Of a stretch of 64,000 bases of DNA, positions 22,489-33,890 are shown piece after piece. Position 1 is the stretch's first letter; each line of letters opens with the position of its first letter. A program made the position numbers and the translations under genes. The notes under the pieces were generated by a model. It saw nothing but the letters and a program-made list of their open reading frames with translations, searched no databases and was not told the DNA's origin. Where the stretch lies: the NCBI GenBank assembly GCA_049999725.1, contig JBNGIS010020584.1:39114-103113 (forward strand). Reading direction: 5' to 3'. The stretch comes from Haplomitrium mnioides (Eukaryota; Marchantiophyta; Haplomitriopsida; Calobryales).

Positions 22489-22857
22489 TGCTATCTGGAT
22501 GGAAATTCCTCAACCTTTCAGATGGACTCCCAAGTTTTTCTCTCTTTAGATCCCTCTTGAGACATTTAAGCTTGTGATAAGCAGCACTGAGCAGCGGACT
22601 CAATAGTAGTACATTTTTAAGATAACCAAAAAGGAAGTTGCATTTAGGCGATTCTACTTCCATTGGTTGAAGTTTGTTGCATCCACTCAATTGAATAGGA
22701 GGGCAACTTGTATGTCAACTTAAGTTTCTCAACCTCTCCATTTAGGATAGCATCTCCTATATAGGTTGTAAGGCTCCTTAATGTATCCTTACTTGTTGTT
22801 GGACGGACATAGTCTAGGCTTCACCTTGGCCTTCAACAAATAATTTCCTTGGAGCAC

Positions 22858-25004
22858 TGTCATGCCCCTCCTTCGGTCATTAACTCCCAAAGATGCCACT
22901 TTGGAAGAAGAGGGTGATAATGGGGTCAAAGGTCCTTTTATGAGATGGCCTCGGAATCCAAATTATCACTTTCAGGTCTTAGCGAGCCTCAGCTTTGCTC
23001 TGCAAGCCAATCGGCTTATTGACAATTACTCTAACAAACAAACCCATACACTTCTACACACAACCACCCAGCACACAACCTTTCGCTACTCAATAATTTA
23101 CAACTCACAAAGGCTTCTTGCTTATGATATAAGCTCAAGACGCAAAATGTACAATACCAACGGGACGTTGACTACAGTTCTGTCCCGTTGTGAGTTGTTT
23201 TCTTTGGTCATAAGAATCTGCAATTCTAATCAACTACGAATCTAAAGTATACTTCTACTAATCTAGGAATCGACCGGGCTAGCTACTACAACACTTACAC
23301 TTTACACTTCACCATGAGTCCATCTATTCTGAGTGACCTCAATGACACATGTATAGGCGCCATACAACAGAAATCGCCTAGCACCAATAGCAGATCAACA
23401 CTCCAATATCACTTAACCCACACACCCTATCGAGATAGTTTTCCTACCTCCATCGCTAGAGGGTTTTGGATTTACTTCCACAAGATCCGAAGAGGTCAGA
23501 TTAACTTCCCCCTCAAAAAGGCAGTCCTCTCCATTGCTCGCCAACCCACTCCACCCGTAACTTTGACTAGATCTTCCACGCATTGTGTGGGCACTAACGC
23601 AGCCACTCCTCTCTTAGCTCCACTTGAATTTTTAAACTGGCAGTGCCCTCTGAGCGTTCTTGGGATTGATGCTCTTGCACAGACCAATGCAGAGCTGACA
23701 CCAAGAACCCCCCGTGGCTGCCTTTCACGAATTCCAGACTCAAGCGAGACAACTTATACCCCCTAATTGTTTCCTCCTCATTTTGGCTTTCCCATCCCGA
23801 CCCTTTCTTGGCTGTTCTTGTTTTTGCATCTCACGGTAGTAAGGAGGGCCACACGTGTTCACGATAATTTGGTGGTCCTTTCTTGGCATTTTGAGTGTAA
23901 CTGTTTCTTGGTGCGACGGCACGTGTCCTGAGGATGCCAAAGATTAGCCCGATCCGGTGAACAGTTGATCTGACAAAGATAAGCTCTGCGCAAATTCTAA
24001 TTCCGATGAAGACAAACTCGACGAAGATTAGAAAGAATGATCCGACAAAGGTAAGCTCAGCGCAGATCCGAAAGGATTACTCGATGAAATTGGGATGAGC
24101 GCAAGTCCAAACAGTTGATCTAACAAGGGTTAGCTCGGCTCAAATATGAAAGATTGACCCAATGAAGAGTAGATTGGCGCGAGTCCAAACAGTTGAAAGT
24201 AGACCCCGATCCTTGACGGCAAACCCTGATTAGAGCCAATAGCTCCAATAGTCAACTTCGATGGTCAACTTTGATGATTGACTTCTTCCGATGGAGCGTC
24301 TTCCGTTGCTATCTTCCAAGTGGAAGTTGGATCGTCGCGCCCGACTGAAGGATTGTACCAAGGACAATCAACTCCGAAGTTTGACCCGACCCCATAAAAA
24401 TGAACTACCTTGATGAAAGACAAACTTTGAAAGACTATAAACTTGTCTTGACCCTACTCAAAATCCGTCAACATCCGATGAGTCTTAGCATCCTCTGACC
24501 CCTCTCTGGTGTTCTTGCTACCCTTTGAGGATCATTCAATTCATCTTTCTTCCTCATTTCTTTTGATTCTGATTGTGCTAGGAGCGCCTGCCCTCCTTGC
24601 CATCGAGTTCTCCTACTACTCCAATTAATCAAGAATAAAAGACGTGGCTCCTTGCCTTGCCTTGTTCTCTTCTTCCATTGTCAAGTTATTGATTCCATCC
24701 GGCTCTTCCGATCTGTGTCTCTTGGCCCCGATTTTTCTCCTGTTGAGATCTCCCCTCCCTCAGCCGCCTTGCGAGTCCCTTCGTATTATCTCTAGAGAGT
24801 GTCCCATCTTTCCATCATCCAGGTTTTGATTTCTGCATTCCAAGGCCCATTTGATTGGGTAGTTGAACAATCCCCTCTCCAGATTACTGATGTTGGATAC
24901 TCTGATGCCTTTTGAATATCCTCACATCGAAATGCGGAGAAATGCTTTGATGATGCTTCTAAACTTACAAAATCTTAATTAGTCCCTTACTTCACCGATT
25001 GACA
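22858..25004 (-). repeat. Gypsy B1 3' LTR (copy A), 2147 bp
   Basis: On the plus strand it starts TGTCATGCCCCTCC and ends CCGATTGACA, so the sense ends are TGTC...GACA. Five bases before it read AGCAC. The right boundary is set by the adjacent purine tract. U3 features are GTCAAC/TTGAC motifs (24245-24390), the palindrome CTTCCAAGTGGAAG near 24313 and a TATA-like site near 23750 (sense GGGTATAAG). The downstream marker block lies at about 23571-23610. Confidence 0.85.
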
Positions 25005-25018
25005 TAACTCCCCTTTAA
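25005..25018 (-). other. Polypurine tract of gypsy B1
   Basis: The sense strand reads TTAAAGGGGAGTTA immediately before the LTR start TGTCAATCGG, as expected for the second-strand primer. Confidence 0.7.
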
Positions 25019-25224
25019 GTGTGAAGTGACCCCACGAACACCCGTCCTCCATTGATTGCTCTCCTTGTTGCTCCACGCACTATTGGTGTCTTTCAGCTAG
25101 ATACAAAATTTACGAAACAAAACTAACAGTGTCTAAACACACTAACACAAACACCACCCTCAAACTTGTGTCCCGATCTGAACTTCCTTAGCGAGTCGAC
25201 ATCAGACCCCCTCCATCCTCTTCC

Positions 25225-26290
25225 CTATTAACATACCTCTTTAGGTGATCGCAGTGTACCTTATTAGTGAATCTTTCCCCCTCCAAGGTCTCCATCTCTA
25301 GGGACCTGTTACTATGCAACTTCCATAGAACAAAGGGTCCCATCCATCTTGTGTGCAACTTCCCTAGAAAATGTACAAACCGACTGTTGCACTACAGCAC
25401 CAGATCTCCCTCACAAATGTCCATTGACTTTAGCGTCTTGTCGTGTTGCCTCTTCTGCAACTTTTGTTAGTGTTCTATGTGCTTCTGAGCTTGTTGTTGA
25501 GTTTCCTCCAAATCCTCTAGCTCGTACAGTCTCTCCCTCTTGCTTTGGCCCTCTACCATTCTCCCCTCCTCCAACAACCTTCTTGTTGGTACCTCGAACT
25601 CCACTAGTACTAGTGTGTGTTGTCCAAAGACAAGAAAATAAGAATAGTGGCTCATTGTGGTCTTGAATGCCAAGTTATAACCATGTGTTGTTGTCAGCAG
25701 TTTGAGATCCCAGTCGGCCTTGATTGCTGACACCGTCTTGCTGAGGATTTGTCCATGATCCCATTCCCCGTCTGTGTCAGCCTATTGGCTTTCAGATGAT
25801 TCACTATGGTGTGGCGGTGCTTGATCAGGTATCTCATTGTTAAATCTTTGATCACTTGATTGATGAAGTGCGTACCCTGGTCACTAACCAATTCCAGTGG
25901 TGGCCCAAATTTGCAAAACATCTGCCTAGATAGGAAGGCTGCCACTATTTTTGCATCGTCCCTTCAGGTGGCTCTTGCCTCAACCCAATTGATGGCGTAG
26001 TTGGTGGCCAGATTAATGTATCTGCTTCCTTCTCAGATTGATGGCGGGATCTGCCCGATAAAATCTGTGCCCCATTTCTCAAACAGTCTCAACCGAATGA
26101 TCAAAACTAATGGGCGATGCTGGTTGGCCGCTAGTCTCCCCGTTCTTTGACAGAGATAGCACCTCTTTACAAAGAAGTGTACATCCTTGTGCAAAGTTGG
26201 CCACTTGTATCTTGCACCCAACACATTCCTTACTAAAGTATTGGTTGCGAAGTTGCCCTCCACTTCGTCTCTATGCAAGGTCTATATCAC
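25225..26290 (-). pseudogene. pol: Gypsy B1 integrase, broken
   Basis: The zinc-binding part shows KRCYLCQRTGRL (26033-26278), the core shows WGTDFIG and LVSDQGTHF with both Asp residues, and the Glu position reads LTQTGNG where relatives have LTE, so the Glu is lost. Further on come DWDLKLLTT and TYNxxFKTT-like blocks (25467-25733), then, in another frame, a GPF-type C-terminal part (HTRWMGPFVL) ending VHCDHLKRYV near 25235. Several stops and frame changes separate these parts. Confidence 0.82.
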
Positions 26291-26386
26291 CACTATGGCT
26301 TGGTCCCGTTCCAGACACCTTTTGATCATACCATCAAGACCTCGCTTGTGGAACACTCCCTTCACTATGAGATATGGGATCATTCT

Positions 26387-26704
26387 TCAGAGAAATACTG
26401 CTGCTTTATCTCTGTTGTTGCTCTTTGGTATTTGTGCCGAAGGGAGAAATTTGATGATGTCGGCATACTCCGTTGGCTTCCCTGTTATGACTTCGAACAG
26501 ACCCTCATCTGTTAAAGTGTCATCCACCTCCTCTTTGTTGATTGGTCCATCCACCCAAGAGAAGAAATCATCATTGTAGTGCTTCTTCCCTAGTTTGATA
26601 CGCATCTCGAAATTAAATTCTTGCAAGAGAAGCACCCACCTTGCAATCCTCCAATGCATGCTCCCTTCCTTTTCCAATGTTGGCAACTCCAACCCTTTGT
26701 GCAC
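26387..26704 (-). pseudogene. pol: Gypsy B1 RNase H C-terminal part
   Basis: It reads MHWRIARWVLLLQEFNFEM, the typical end of gypsy RNase H, followed by an acidic linker to integrase. It begins abruptly. Upstream, within about 60 bases, the sequence is that of the protease-RT linker, so RT and the RNase H active-site half have been deleted. Confidence 0.78.
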
Positions 26705-26769
26705 CTAATGGGTCACCTCGGTCCTTTGGTCGTTTTCCGCTTGCCGGTTGTCTAGACTTTGTCTAGACT

Positions 26770-27700
26770 CTCTTTCACTCTAGTCTCGGTAGCCTCACCA
26801 TTCACGAAAGCTTCAGTGGGCTCTCTTATGTCGGGTTCTGCCACCATGCTCCTCCTTAGCTCTATCTAGTTGATTGCCACCACCCCTTCTCCCGACAAAT
26901 CTTCCTCTATGGTTTCGTTGACCATTTGGATCCCAATAGTAGTACTCTGATTCCTCCTCCTCTTCTGACCACTCAATGTCATACTCTTCATCCGCTTGCA
27001 TCTCTTCTAAACGCGACAGCGATCTATAGTGAACCACCATTGTTTCAGGGCCGAATTTCCCCAATCGTGGAGGACTCGGGATCCATAAAGCCAAGGCCTT
27101 CCGATCAGTATTGGGTATGTAGAGGCTTGGACCAGACGCATCACAAGATAGTTTAGTTTAAATTCCTTGCCTATGATGAAGGTGGGTACCCGCAATAGGG
27201 AGCCTTAGGGTTTGACCCATGATCCATCAGCTAACCTCATGATCCGAGCGGTGGGTTGGAACTCCTTGAATCCTTGCTTTTGTGTTGTCTCCTCAACCAT
27301 AATGTTGATACCTACCTCTCCGTCTACGTGTACTAGTGACAATGTACATCCCGCGATCTAGATGTCAATTTTTGGAGCGCCCTTGTCTTCGCATACTAGT
27401 TGCAAGTCACTTTGAGCTCCTACTCAAGGCGACCTCCTCCTTCTCTTGGCTCCCATCAACAACTCCTTTAGTTGCCTTCTATACAAAAGGTTATCTTTGA
27501 TCAGCTGCCCTACTATAGTTGTGGCTGGGCAGTCTCTCACATTCGTTTGGATGTTGTAGGGAGGTGGTTTCATTGCCTCTTCCTTGGTTGCTACCGTCGT
27601 CTATGCTCCTTTGGGTTCCTCTTGTTGTTTTTGGACCTCTTTCATGGTCTCAATTGTTGCCTCCTTCTCTTCTGTTGCATTCAACACCTCTAGTTGCTTC
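26770..27700 (-). pseudogene. pol: Gypsy B1 protease region and acidic linker
   Basis: Retroviral-type protease. The readable blocks are GKEFKLNYLVMR, then YPILIGRPWLYGSRVLHDWG (27007-27195), which correspond to the flap and C-terminal part in Tat-type proteases. An acidic tract (IEWSEEEEESEYYYW, about 26930-26990) follows and recurs in B2 at 54860-54925. Then the frame carries a TAG at 26866-26868 (N-stop-IEL), at the same site as in B2 and B3. The part before 27200, including the protease active site, is readable only with frame changes. Confidence 0.75.
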
Positions 27701-27979
27701 CTCACATTTTCCCACTACTTGGGGTAAAACCATTTGGGATTATCTCACTTGTAATCCATATCGCTGCATGATGAAGACCCTTGAGCTGACCCCTTCTTAA
27801 TCATCCGCTCAATCCTACGCTAGTTCTTTTTTTGGAACTTGGCTCCGAATCGAGTCACCACTCTATAGCAATCTTCGGGTGTTGGGATCTCCTAACCTAG
27901 CAGCTCATCTTCCTCCCTCTCTTTCTCATGCTTGTCTGCCATATACCATGATGGTCATTTGAGGTAGTCCAGTTGTAGC

Positions 27980-29100
27980 TCACCCACTTCCTTGTCCCAT
28001 GCTCATGCATGTAGGCCTTCCAAGCATTGTGCGAGGCCCCCCACGAATCTGATATACCGTCTCTCGGGCCTCATCTAGCACATATTCAACTTCTTCACGC
28101 ATGAAGTCATGTGCCTCCTCTCTCACATAATTGACAGTGTTGGCCTCCGAAGGGCATTCTTGAGGAGAGTGGCCATGCTTGTTACACCTTATGCACCACA
28201 CTCCTCCTTGTCTGGTTGGGAGCGAGCGACCCTCCGATTTGATTCTTGCAAGGAGTTGGTTCATGGCCTCCATCTTGGCACTTAGTTCACCCATCTGATT
28301 CTTCCCCCCTTGCTTTTTGCTAGATTTAGGCTCGACTTTCTTTGATTTCCTCTTTTTGACCTCTCTTTAGAGATGGGACTCACAATCCTTGGGATCCTTC
28401 TTTTTCTTTTGCTCCTTCCTTCTTCTCTTTTTTCATGAAGATCGGTCCTCCTCTGAGCTGTTGCTATCCGAGTCATCCTTGCTCTCAGAGGTGGATGCGA
28501 AGCTTTCGTCCGTCTCCTCTTCGCTACTTGAAGTGTCGGAAGATTCCTCTGACTCATACTTGGCTCTCGTTTTCCTTCGCATGCTGGTGATCGCAGCTTT
28601 GACGTGAGATTGCACCGCATTCATTGCCTCCTCAAGGTCTGAGGGTCTGTATGCCTTACCCATGTCCCTATCTCTCTAGGCAGGGCTTCGAGGAAGCACC
28701 ATGTCAACATCCCATCGGTGGCTGGTGGATTTAGCTTCCAAGACACTTTCTTGAATCTTTGTAGGAATCTCCTCATAGATTCCTTCCTCTTCATTCTAAG
28801 CTGACCCATCTAGATTAATGCTTCTATCTCTTCTCCATATCCTTAGAATTCTGTTACGAATGCGGCCTGGAAAGCTCCCCAATCCCTCTTGATATTTTCC
28901 GGCAAATCCTTGTACTAGGGTTGTGCCGCTCCCTTCAATGTTGTTGGGAAGATACCGATTTTCATGTGGCTCTTTCCATTTGCCAATGTGGCATTCTCCA
29001 TGTCATCTAGCCAAGCATTAGAGTCATCCTTAGATCGTCTTTAAAATGACTTGCACTTGAACCAAACTCGCAATCTGGAAGTAGGCATTGGGTTGGCCAT
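27980..29100 (-). pseudogene. gag: Gypsy B1 Gag, broken
   Basis: The start is placed at the ATG at 29100 (MANPMPTSRLRVWF), aligned with the starts of B2 (57229) and B3 (45804). The retrotransposon Gag domain includes QLRMKRKESMRRFLQRFKK and LEALPREIGTWVR (28621-28809). A Ser/Glu-rich segment (about 28433-28560) and a CX2CX4HX4C knuckle (CIRCNKHGHSPQEC, 28150-28200) follow. The second knuckle seen in B2 is not readable here. Stops include a TAG at 28915-28917 in place of a Trp, shared with B2. Confidence 0.83.
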
Positions 29101-29289
29101 TACAACGCCATACAAGGACAACTCTACCCACAAGTCAACACCCCTCTCCACTCTGCGTGGGGCTAGCTCACAACAAGATGCATGTTTCTCCTCGCTTTTC
29201 AACCTTTTACCGACATGACCGTAGGGGGTCCTTTCTGCACAAAATAATAACTTGGTCTCAGGTTTGTCTTAGGCTTGTATGAATCTTTG

Positions 29290-29306
29290 CCATCCTTCTA
29301 GTGCCA
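29290..29306 (-). other. Primer-binding site of gypsy B1
   Basis: The sense strand reads TGGCACTAGAAGGATGG, eight bases after the 5' LTR end. B2 (57417-57432) and B3 (41638-41654) have close variants at the same distance, giving a consensus TGGCGCTAGAAGGAGGG. The priming tRNA was not identified from memory. Confidence 0.65.
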
Positions 29307-29314
29307 AAAATTTA

Positions 29315-31265
29315 TGTCACGCCTCTCCTTTGGTCCTTAACTCCCAAAGATGCCAATTTGGACGGAGAGGTTGACAATGGGGTCATAGGTCCTTTATGAG
29401 ATGGCCCCGGAAACCAAATAATCACTTTCAGGTCTTAGCAAACCTCAGCTTTGCTCTACAAGCCTATCAACTTATCCACAATCACCTTGACAAACTAACT
29501 CGCACACTTGTACACACAACCACCTAGCACACAACCTTTTGCTACTCAATACTTTACAGATGACAAAGGCTTCTTGCTTATGATATAAGCTCAAGACGCA
29601 AAATATACAATACCAAGAAGATGGAGACTACAATTCTATCTCATTGCTAGTTGTTTACTTTGGTCATAACAATCTACAATTCTAATCAACTACGAATCTA
29701 AAGTATTCTTCTACTAATCTAGGAATCAATAGAGCTAGCTACTACAGCACTCACGCTCTACACTTCACCATGAGTCCCTCTATTCTAAGTGACCTCAATG
29801 ACACATGTACATGCGCCAAAAACAGAAATCGCCTAGCACCAATAGCAGATCAACACTCCCACATCACCCAACTCACACACCCTATCTAGATAGTTTTCCC
29901 ACATCCATCGCTAGAGGGTCTTGGATTTACTTCCACAAGATTGGTAGAAGTCAGATTAACTTCCCCCTTAGAAAGACAATCCTCTCGACTACTAGCCAAC
30001 CCACTCCACCCATGACTTCGACTGGATCTTCAATGCTGTGCGCGAGCACTAACGCGGCCACTCCTCTCTTAGCTCCACTTGATTGTTTAAACTTGCAGCG
30101 CCCTCTGAGCATTCTTGGGATTGATGCTACTACACAGACCAAGGTTGAGATGACACCAAGACCCCCATTTGGTTGTCTCTCACGAATTCCAAGCCAAAGG
30201 AATCCTCTTCTGTTTCAAGTATCGATCCACCTTTGAATGCTAGCTTGCCTTCAAGAATGAGTACACCTGGACTGCTTAAACCTCTAAAGCCTTATGCCAG
30301 TGATTCTCATCGCCCCTTCTGTCCATCTCCACCCTTGATAGCCCTCCCGCATGAGTTCACTCATCTCAAGTGAAACGTCACTAGAACTCCCTCCCATGTC
30401 TTTGTTCCTTGTACAAGATAATCAACCCATCATGTGTTGAAGCAAGAAAATTTATACCCCCTACTTGTTTCCCCTCGATCTTGGCTTTCCATCCTGACCC
30501 TTTCTTGGCTGTTCTTGTTTTTGCATCTCACAGTAGTAAGGAGGGCCACACCTGTTCACGATAATTTGGTGGTCCTTTCTTGGCTCTTGAGTGGAACAAT
30601 TTCTTAGTATGAAAACACCTGTTCGGAGGATGCCAAAGATTAGCTAGATTCGATAAAGACAAACTCGATGCACATCAAAAAGGATTAATCGATGAAGATG
30701 GGATCGGCGCAAGTCCGAATAGTTGATTAGATAGAGGTAAGCTCGGTGCAGATTCGAAAGAATGACCCGATAAGATGGGATCGACGCAAGTCCAATCAGT
30801 TGAAAGAAAACCCCGATCCTTGACAACAGAACACGATTAGCGCTGACAGCTCCGATGGTCAACTTCAATAGTCAACTTCGATGATTGACTCCTTCCGATG
30901 GAGCGCCACCCGTCTTCCAAGTGGAAGTTGGACCACCACACTCGATCGAAGGATCAGACCAAGGACAATCAACTCCAAAGTTTGACCCGACCCGATAGAA
31001 CCGACCAAAACTTGGATAAAAGAAAAACTTCAGAAGACAGAAAACTTGTTGGGTCCCTGATCAAGCCCATTAGCATCCAATGAGTTTGTGCGTTCTTTGA
31101 CTCCTACAATATTGTTGATGCTCTTTGATGGTCGTTGCATTCTTCTTTCTTCCTCATTCCTTTCAACTCTGATTGTGTTGGGAGCGCCTTCCCTCCTTCT
31201 TGCCATCAAGTCCAACAATTACTCCGACTAGTCAAGAATAAAAAACGTAACTCGCTGCCTTGCCT
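29315..31265 (-). repeat. Gypsy B1 5' LTR (copy B), truncated in U3
   Basis: It starts TGTCACGCCTCTCC on the plus strand and follows copy A up to the position matching about 24660, then diverges at CTTGCCTT, so about 340 bp of U3 are missing. A TATA box is seen at 30449-30456 (sense GGGGGTATAAATT). The palindrome CTTCCAAGTGGAAG lies near 30914, and GTCAAC/TTGAC motifs lie at 30840-31000. Confidence 0.85.
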
Positions 31266-31875
31266 TTTGTCACTTAGTGACATGGGGCACTAAGAAAGAA
31301 TTCATGAGAACGGAGGTGGCATTGGAACAATTTCTCTCTTGTAAGTGTCAAAGTACCTTGGAAGCAGCAGATCGACTCCAATCAGTGAGCATGAGCGGAT
31401 CGTCGGGATCTGTGGAGTGGATCAGGATTGTTTTGAAAGGAGAAAATGGAGCTGTGTTAGCCAGCGAGTGGGGGAGCACCACTAAAATTTGACGGATGGG
31501 GAAGAGAGTCTGTAAGTATCATTGGGATGCACGAATCGAGGCCCTAGCAGGGAGGAACAGAGCACTCACCAGAGGCAAGCAGTCGAGAAGAGGAAGGGAG
31601 GGCAATCTTGAGGAAGAAGCAAGAACTAGAAGAGGAGGAGCTGAGACGCAAGGCGGAGATCGAAGAGCGCTAACGTGTGAGGTGAACCACAAACAAGGCA
31701 AGACCGCAACGCAAGCTTTAAGATGGTGCGCACTAGAAGCAAAAATCAAGAAAAGGAAGGAGGGGGCCAGGGCCTTTGTAAGCAATGACTACGCCAAGGA
31801 TTTGGCGACGCTCCGATCCCTTAGGCGTTAACTGGTTCTACTAGGGTTCGCAACCAATTCCTTCACAGATCAATA
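31266..31875 (+). other. Unassigned stretch with possible gag-like start and charged coil
   Basis: In one plus frame a short charged run KKQELEEEELRRKAEIEER ends at a stop near 31677. About 45 bases later an ATG opens MVRTRSKNQEKEGG, a start like that of many gypsy Gag proteins, but the frame closes within 21 codons. No larger match supports a gene. It lies between a minus-strand LTR and plus-oriented arrays. Confidence 0.3.
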
Positions 31876-32125
31876 GGCTTTTGCGAAAACGTGGCGTCCT
31901 GGGGAGTGGCCAAGGAGATTCAACGGAGAAGTGGCAGGCGCAAGGTGTCCGTGGGCCTTTGCTGAAACATGGCGACCTGAGGAGTTCCCAACGAGATTCA
32001 GCGGAGATGTGGAGGGCGCAGGGTGTCTGCGGGCCTTTGCGGAAATGTGGCATCCTCAGGAGTGCCCAAGGAGATTTAGCAGAGACGTGGTGGGCGCAAG
32101 GTGTCCGCAGGCCTTTGCAGAAACG
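31876..32125 (+). repeat. Tandem array, 78-bp period, about 3 copies
   Basis: The anchor ccttttgc or gcctttgc recurs with its last base at 31884, 31962, 32040 and 32118, exactly 78 bases apart. Units share g(a/g)aa(a)cgtggc, a gga-g-t-ccaa core, gagattca-cgga and ggcgcaaggtgtc. Related sequence occurs at 60600-60780 (same strand) and, inverted, at about 63330-63560 inside LTR F, so the array belongs to LTR U3 of the B family. Confidence 0.88.
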
Positions 32126-32755
32126 TGGTGTCATGGGAGGAGCCCGTTGGATCCTTCTGGTCAGAGAGAGGTCAACCACAGACGAAGGTCAACACGATGG
32201 TCAAGTTTTCCTATTGAAAATGGCGCTCCCTCGGAAACGTAGTGTCCTTGGAGGTGTCTGGGGGATTCAACGGACACGTGGCACTTCAAAGGAGCCCGTT
32301 GGATTCTTCGGAACCAAGTCAACGTGGTGGTCCACCTTCCCTGTTGAAAACGGCATCAAACGACGCTCCCTCGGAGGTGTTTGGGAGATTCAGTGGACAC
32401 GTGGCACTTCGGAGGAGCTTGTTGGATTCTTTGGAACCAAGTCAATGTGGTGGTCCACCTTCTCCGATGAAAACGGTGTTGGACGACGCGACCTCGGAAA
32501 CGTGGCGCTTTGGAGGTGCCCGTTGGACCCTTCGGGTCAGAGAGAGGTCAACCACGAACGAAGGTAAGCGCGGTGGTCCACCTTTCTTGTTGAAAACAGC
32601 GTCGGACGGCGCTCCCTCGAAAACGTGGTGCTTCGGAGGAGCCTATTGGATCTTTTAGGTCAGAGAGAGGTCAACCACATACGAAGGTTAGTGCGGCAGT
32701 CAACCTTCCCTGTTGAAAACGGCGTCGGATGGTGGCCATGGAGGAAAAGTCAACG
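32126..32755 (+). repeat. Tandem array, 123-bp period, 5 copies, rich in GTCAA
   Basis: The anchor gaaaa of ttgaaaacgg recurs at 32216, 32346, 32469, 32592 and 32715 (steps 130, 123, 123, 123). Each unit holds (A/G)GTCAA, a gtggtccaccttcc-tgttgaaaacgg block and an acgtggc block. Nine (A/G)GTCAA motifs occur in about 580 bases; on the opposite strand these are TTGAC(C/T), the core of the plant W-box bound by WRKY factors. The 63560-63900 array (inverted) and the 60780-61119 array are related. Confidence 0.88.
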
Positions 32756-33527
32756 ACGGACCCTCGATTCTGTTGGAATCTTTAGAACTTTGTTCCGTGG
32801 GATTCTTCATACTATCTAAAGTTGAAGAGAAACCCGCTCCAAGCTTGGCAATCTTCTCGCCCCTTATTCGTTGACAAACAAATTGCCCGGTTTGGCCCCA
32901 AGCCTCAACCTAGGTCCTGCAAAGGTCAAGAGAAGATTACCCTCTTAAATGATCTTGGCATGGTAGGGAGCGAATTGGTTATAAACATGCTTTTAGAATT
33001 CGACTAATGAGATAAGTCACAATGCGCTCATTGCTTCATGCTCTTTAGTGATGACCTACATTTTCAACAAAGATCAAATGCATGGCGTGTCCTTATCTTT
33101 TACCCACATGAACTGATCTTTGCAATGATTGAAGCAAGATTGAAAGTTCTTTCTATCAAAATTTTCTTCATAACAAATAGTAGAGAAATAAGGTAGTGTT
33201 GTCCCTCGCAAGGACACTAACTTTTTGGTACTAGCACCCGTTGTAACTAATGTGAATATTTGACTTTTTGGTTGGACACCAATTGGCCTGATTTATGGTT
33301 AGTTGGAAAGAGGACTTCAAGGTTAATTCAATGCATCAAACATCAATTTGAATAGATGTGTATCAAGGATAATATAAGTGTTTAAAGCGACATTTCTCAA
33401 TGTTGTCCAAAAATTCTTCAAGAAAGAAAGCGACGAGTCATCCCCAATCAAATGATGACATGTGGCAAGCACCCATTGGGAAAGCCACAAGACAACACAT
33501 GAAGAATTTTGGAGGGGTGTGGATGAA
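32756..33527. other. Noncoding stretch left of copia B
   Basis: No coding or element motif is recognised. Its right end TTACG (33528-33532) is one copy of the copia B target duplication, so this and 39094 onward were contiguous before that insertion. Confidence 0.5.
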
Positions 33528-33532
33528 TTACG

Positions 33533-33876
33533 TGTAAGAATTCAATTGATCAGATTAAACTCTCATCCTATTCATTCATGCATGTAATCTACTCGTGCAC
33601 TGATTGGGAGCTCTTCTTCATTCAAGGAGGGAATGCTTACAAGGAATGGTCGGATGTAGCAATGCTGCTCCCCGTATTAATCCCACTGGGGTAGCAACCG
33701 CTACCAACTACTGCTAACTACAACTGACTGTTATAACTATATAACACTACTACATGAGTAAGACTAATCGCTCATGCACTAATCAAGATTAGCACTAATG
33801 CTAATATAACATAACATAACATAATAGAAATTAAGGTTGAGACACTACAGGTATAATAATAATTATATCTCTAATA
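33533..33876 (-). repeat. Copia B 3' LTR, 344 bp
   Basis: Sense ends are TATTAGAG...TTCTTACA. It contains four ataac units near 33810-33830, where the other LTR has fewer. It is flanked on the outside by TTACG. Confidence 0.92.
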
Positions 33877-33890
33877 CTCACACTTAAGGT
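33877..33890 (-). other. Polypurine-like tract of copia B
   Basis: The sense strand reads ACCTTAAGTGTGAG directly before the 3' LTR. It resembles the AAGTGGGAG tract common in plant copia elements but is interrupted by T. Confidence 0.5.

Larger units (their letters stand above)
19037..22857. other. Unrecognised 3.8-kb stretch between two LTRs
   Basis: Lies between LTR G and the 3' LTR of gypsy B1. No gag or pol motif was found. It contains a 104-bp tandem duplication (19529-19736), a perfect 24-bp duplication (22441-22488) and a TATATATATG site near 22257 downstream of a purine run (aggagggga near 21968), which may mark another LTR start. It might be the coding-free interior of an element that used LTR G. 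Confidence 0.45.
22858..31265 (-). mobile_element. Ty3/gypsy element B1, Tat/Ogre-like, long LTRs, RT deleted
   Basis: It has a 3' LTR (22858-25004), purine tract, integrase, RNase H end, protease, gag, primer site and 5' LTR (29315-31265, lacking about 340 bp of U3). The order is gypsy (integrase last). The protease block with LIGRPWLY, the about 2.1-kb LTRs and the unusual PBS fit the Tat/Ogre side of plant gypsy elements. The RT and the first part of RNase H are missing between about 26705 and 26760. The LTRs differ at roughly one base in ten over their first 300 bp by eye. Confidence 0.88.

Noticed and set aside
24640-24660. Idea that LTR A ends where LTR B diverges
   Set aside because: Copy A continues to a proper TGTC...GACA end with an adjacent purine tract at 25005, and copies G and H also continue, so B is truncated rather than A extended.
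26740-26775. Repeated GTCTAGACT near the RT deletion of B1 as a mobile-element footprint
   Set aside because: Two short overlapping copies of a palindromic 8-mer; too short, and no flanking duplication.
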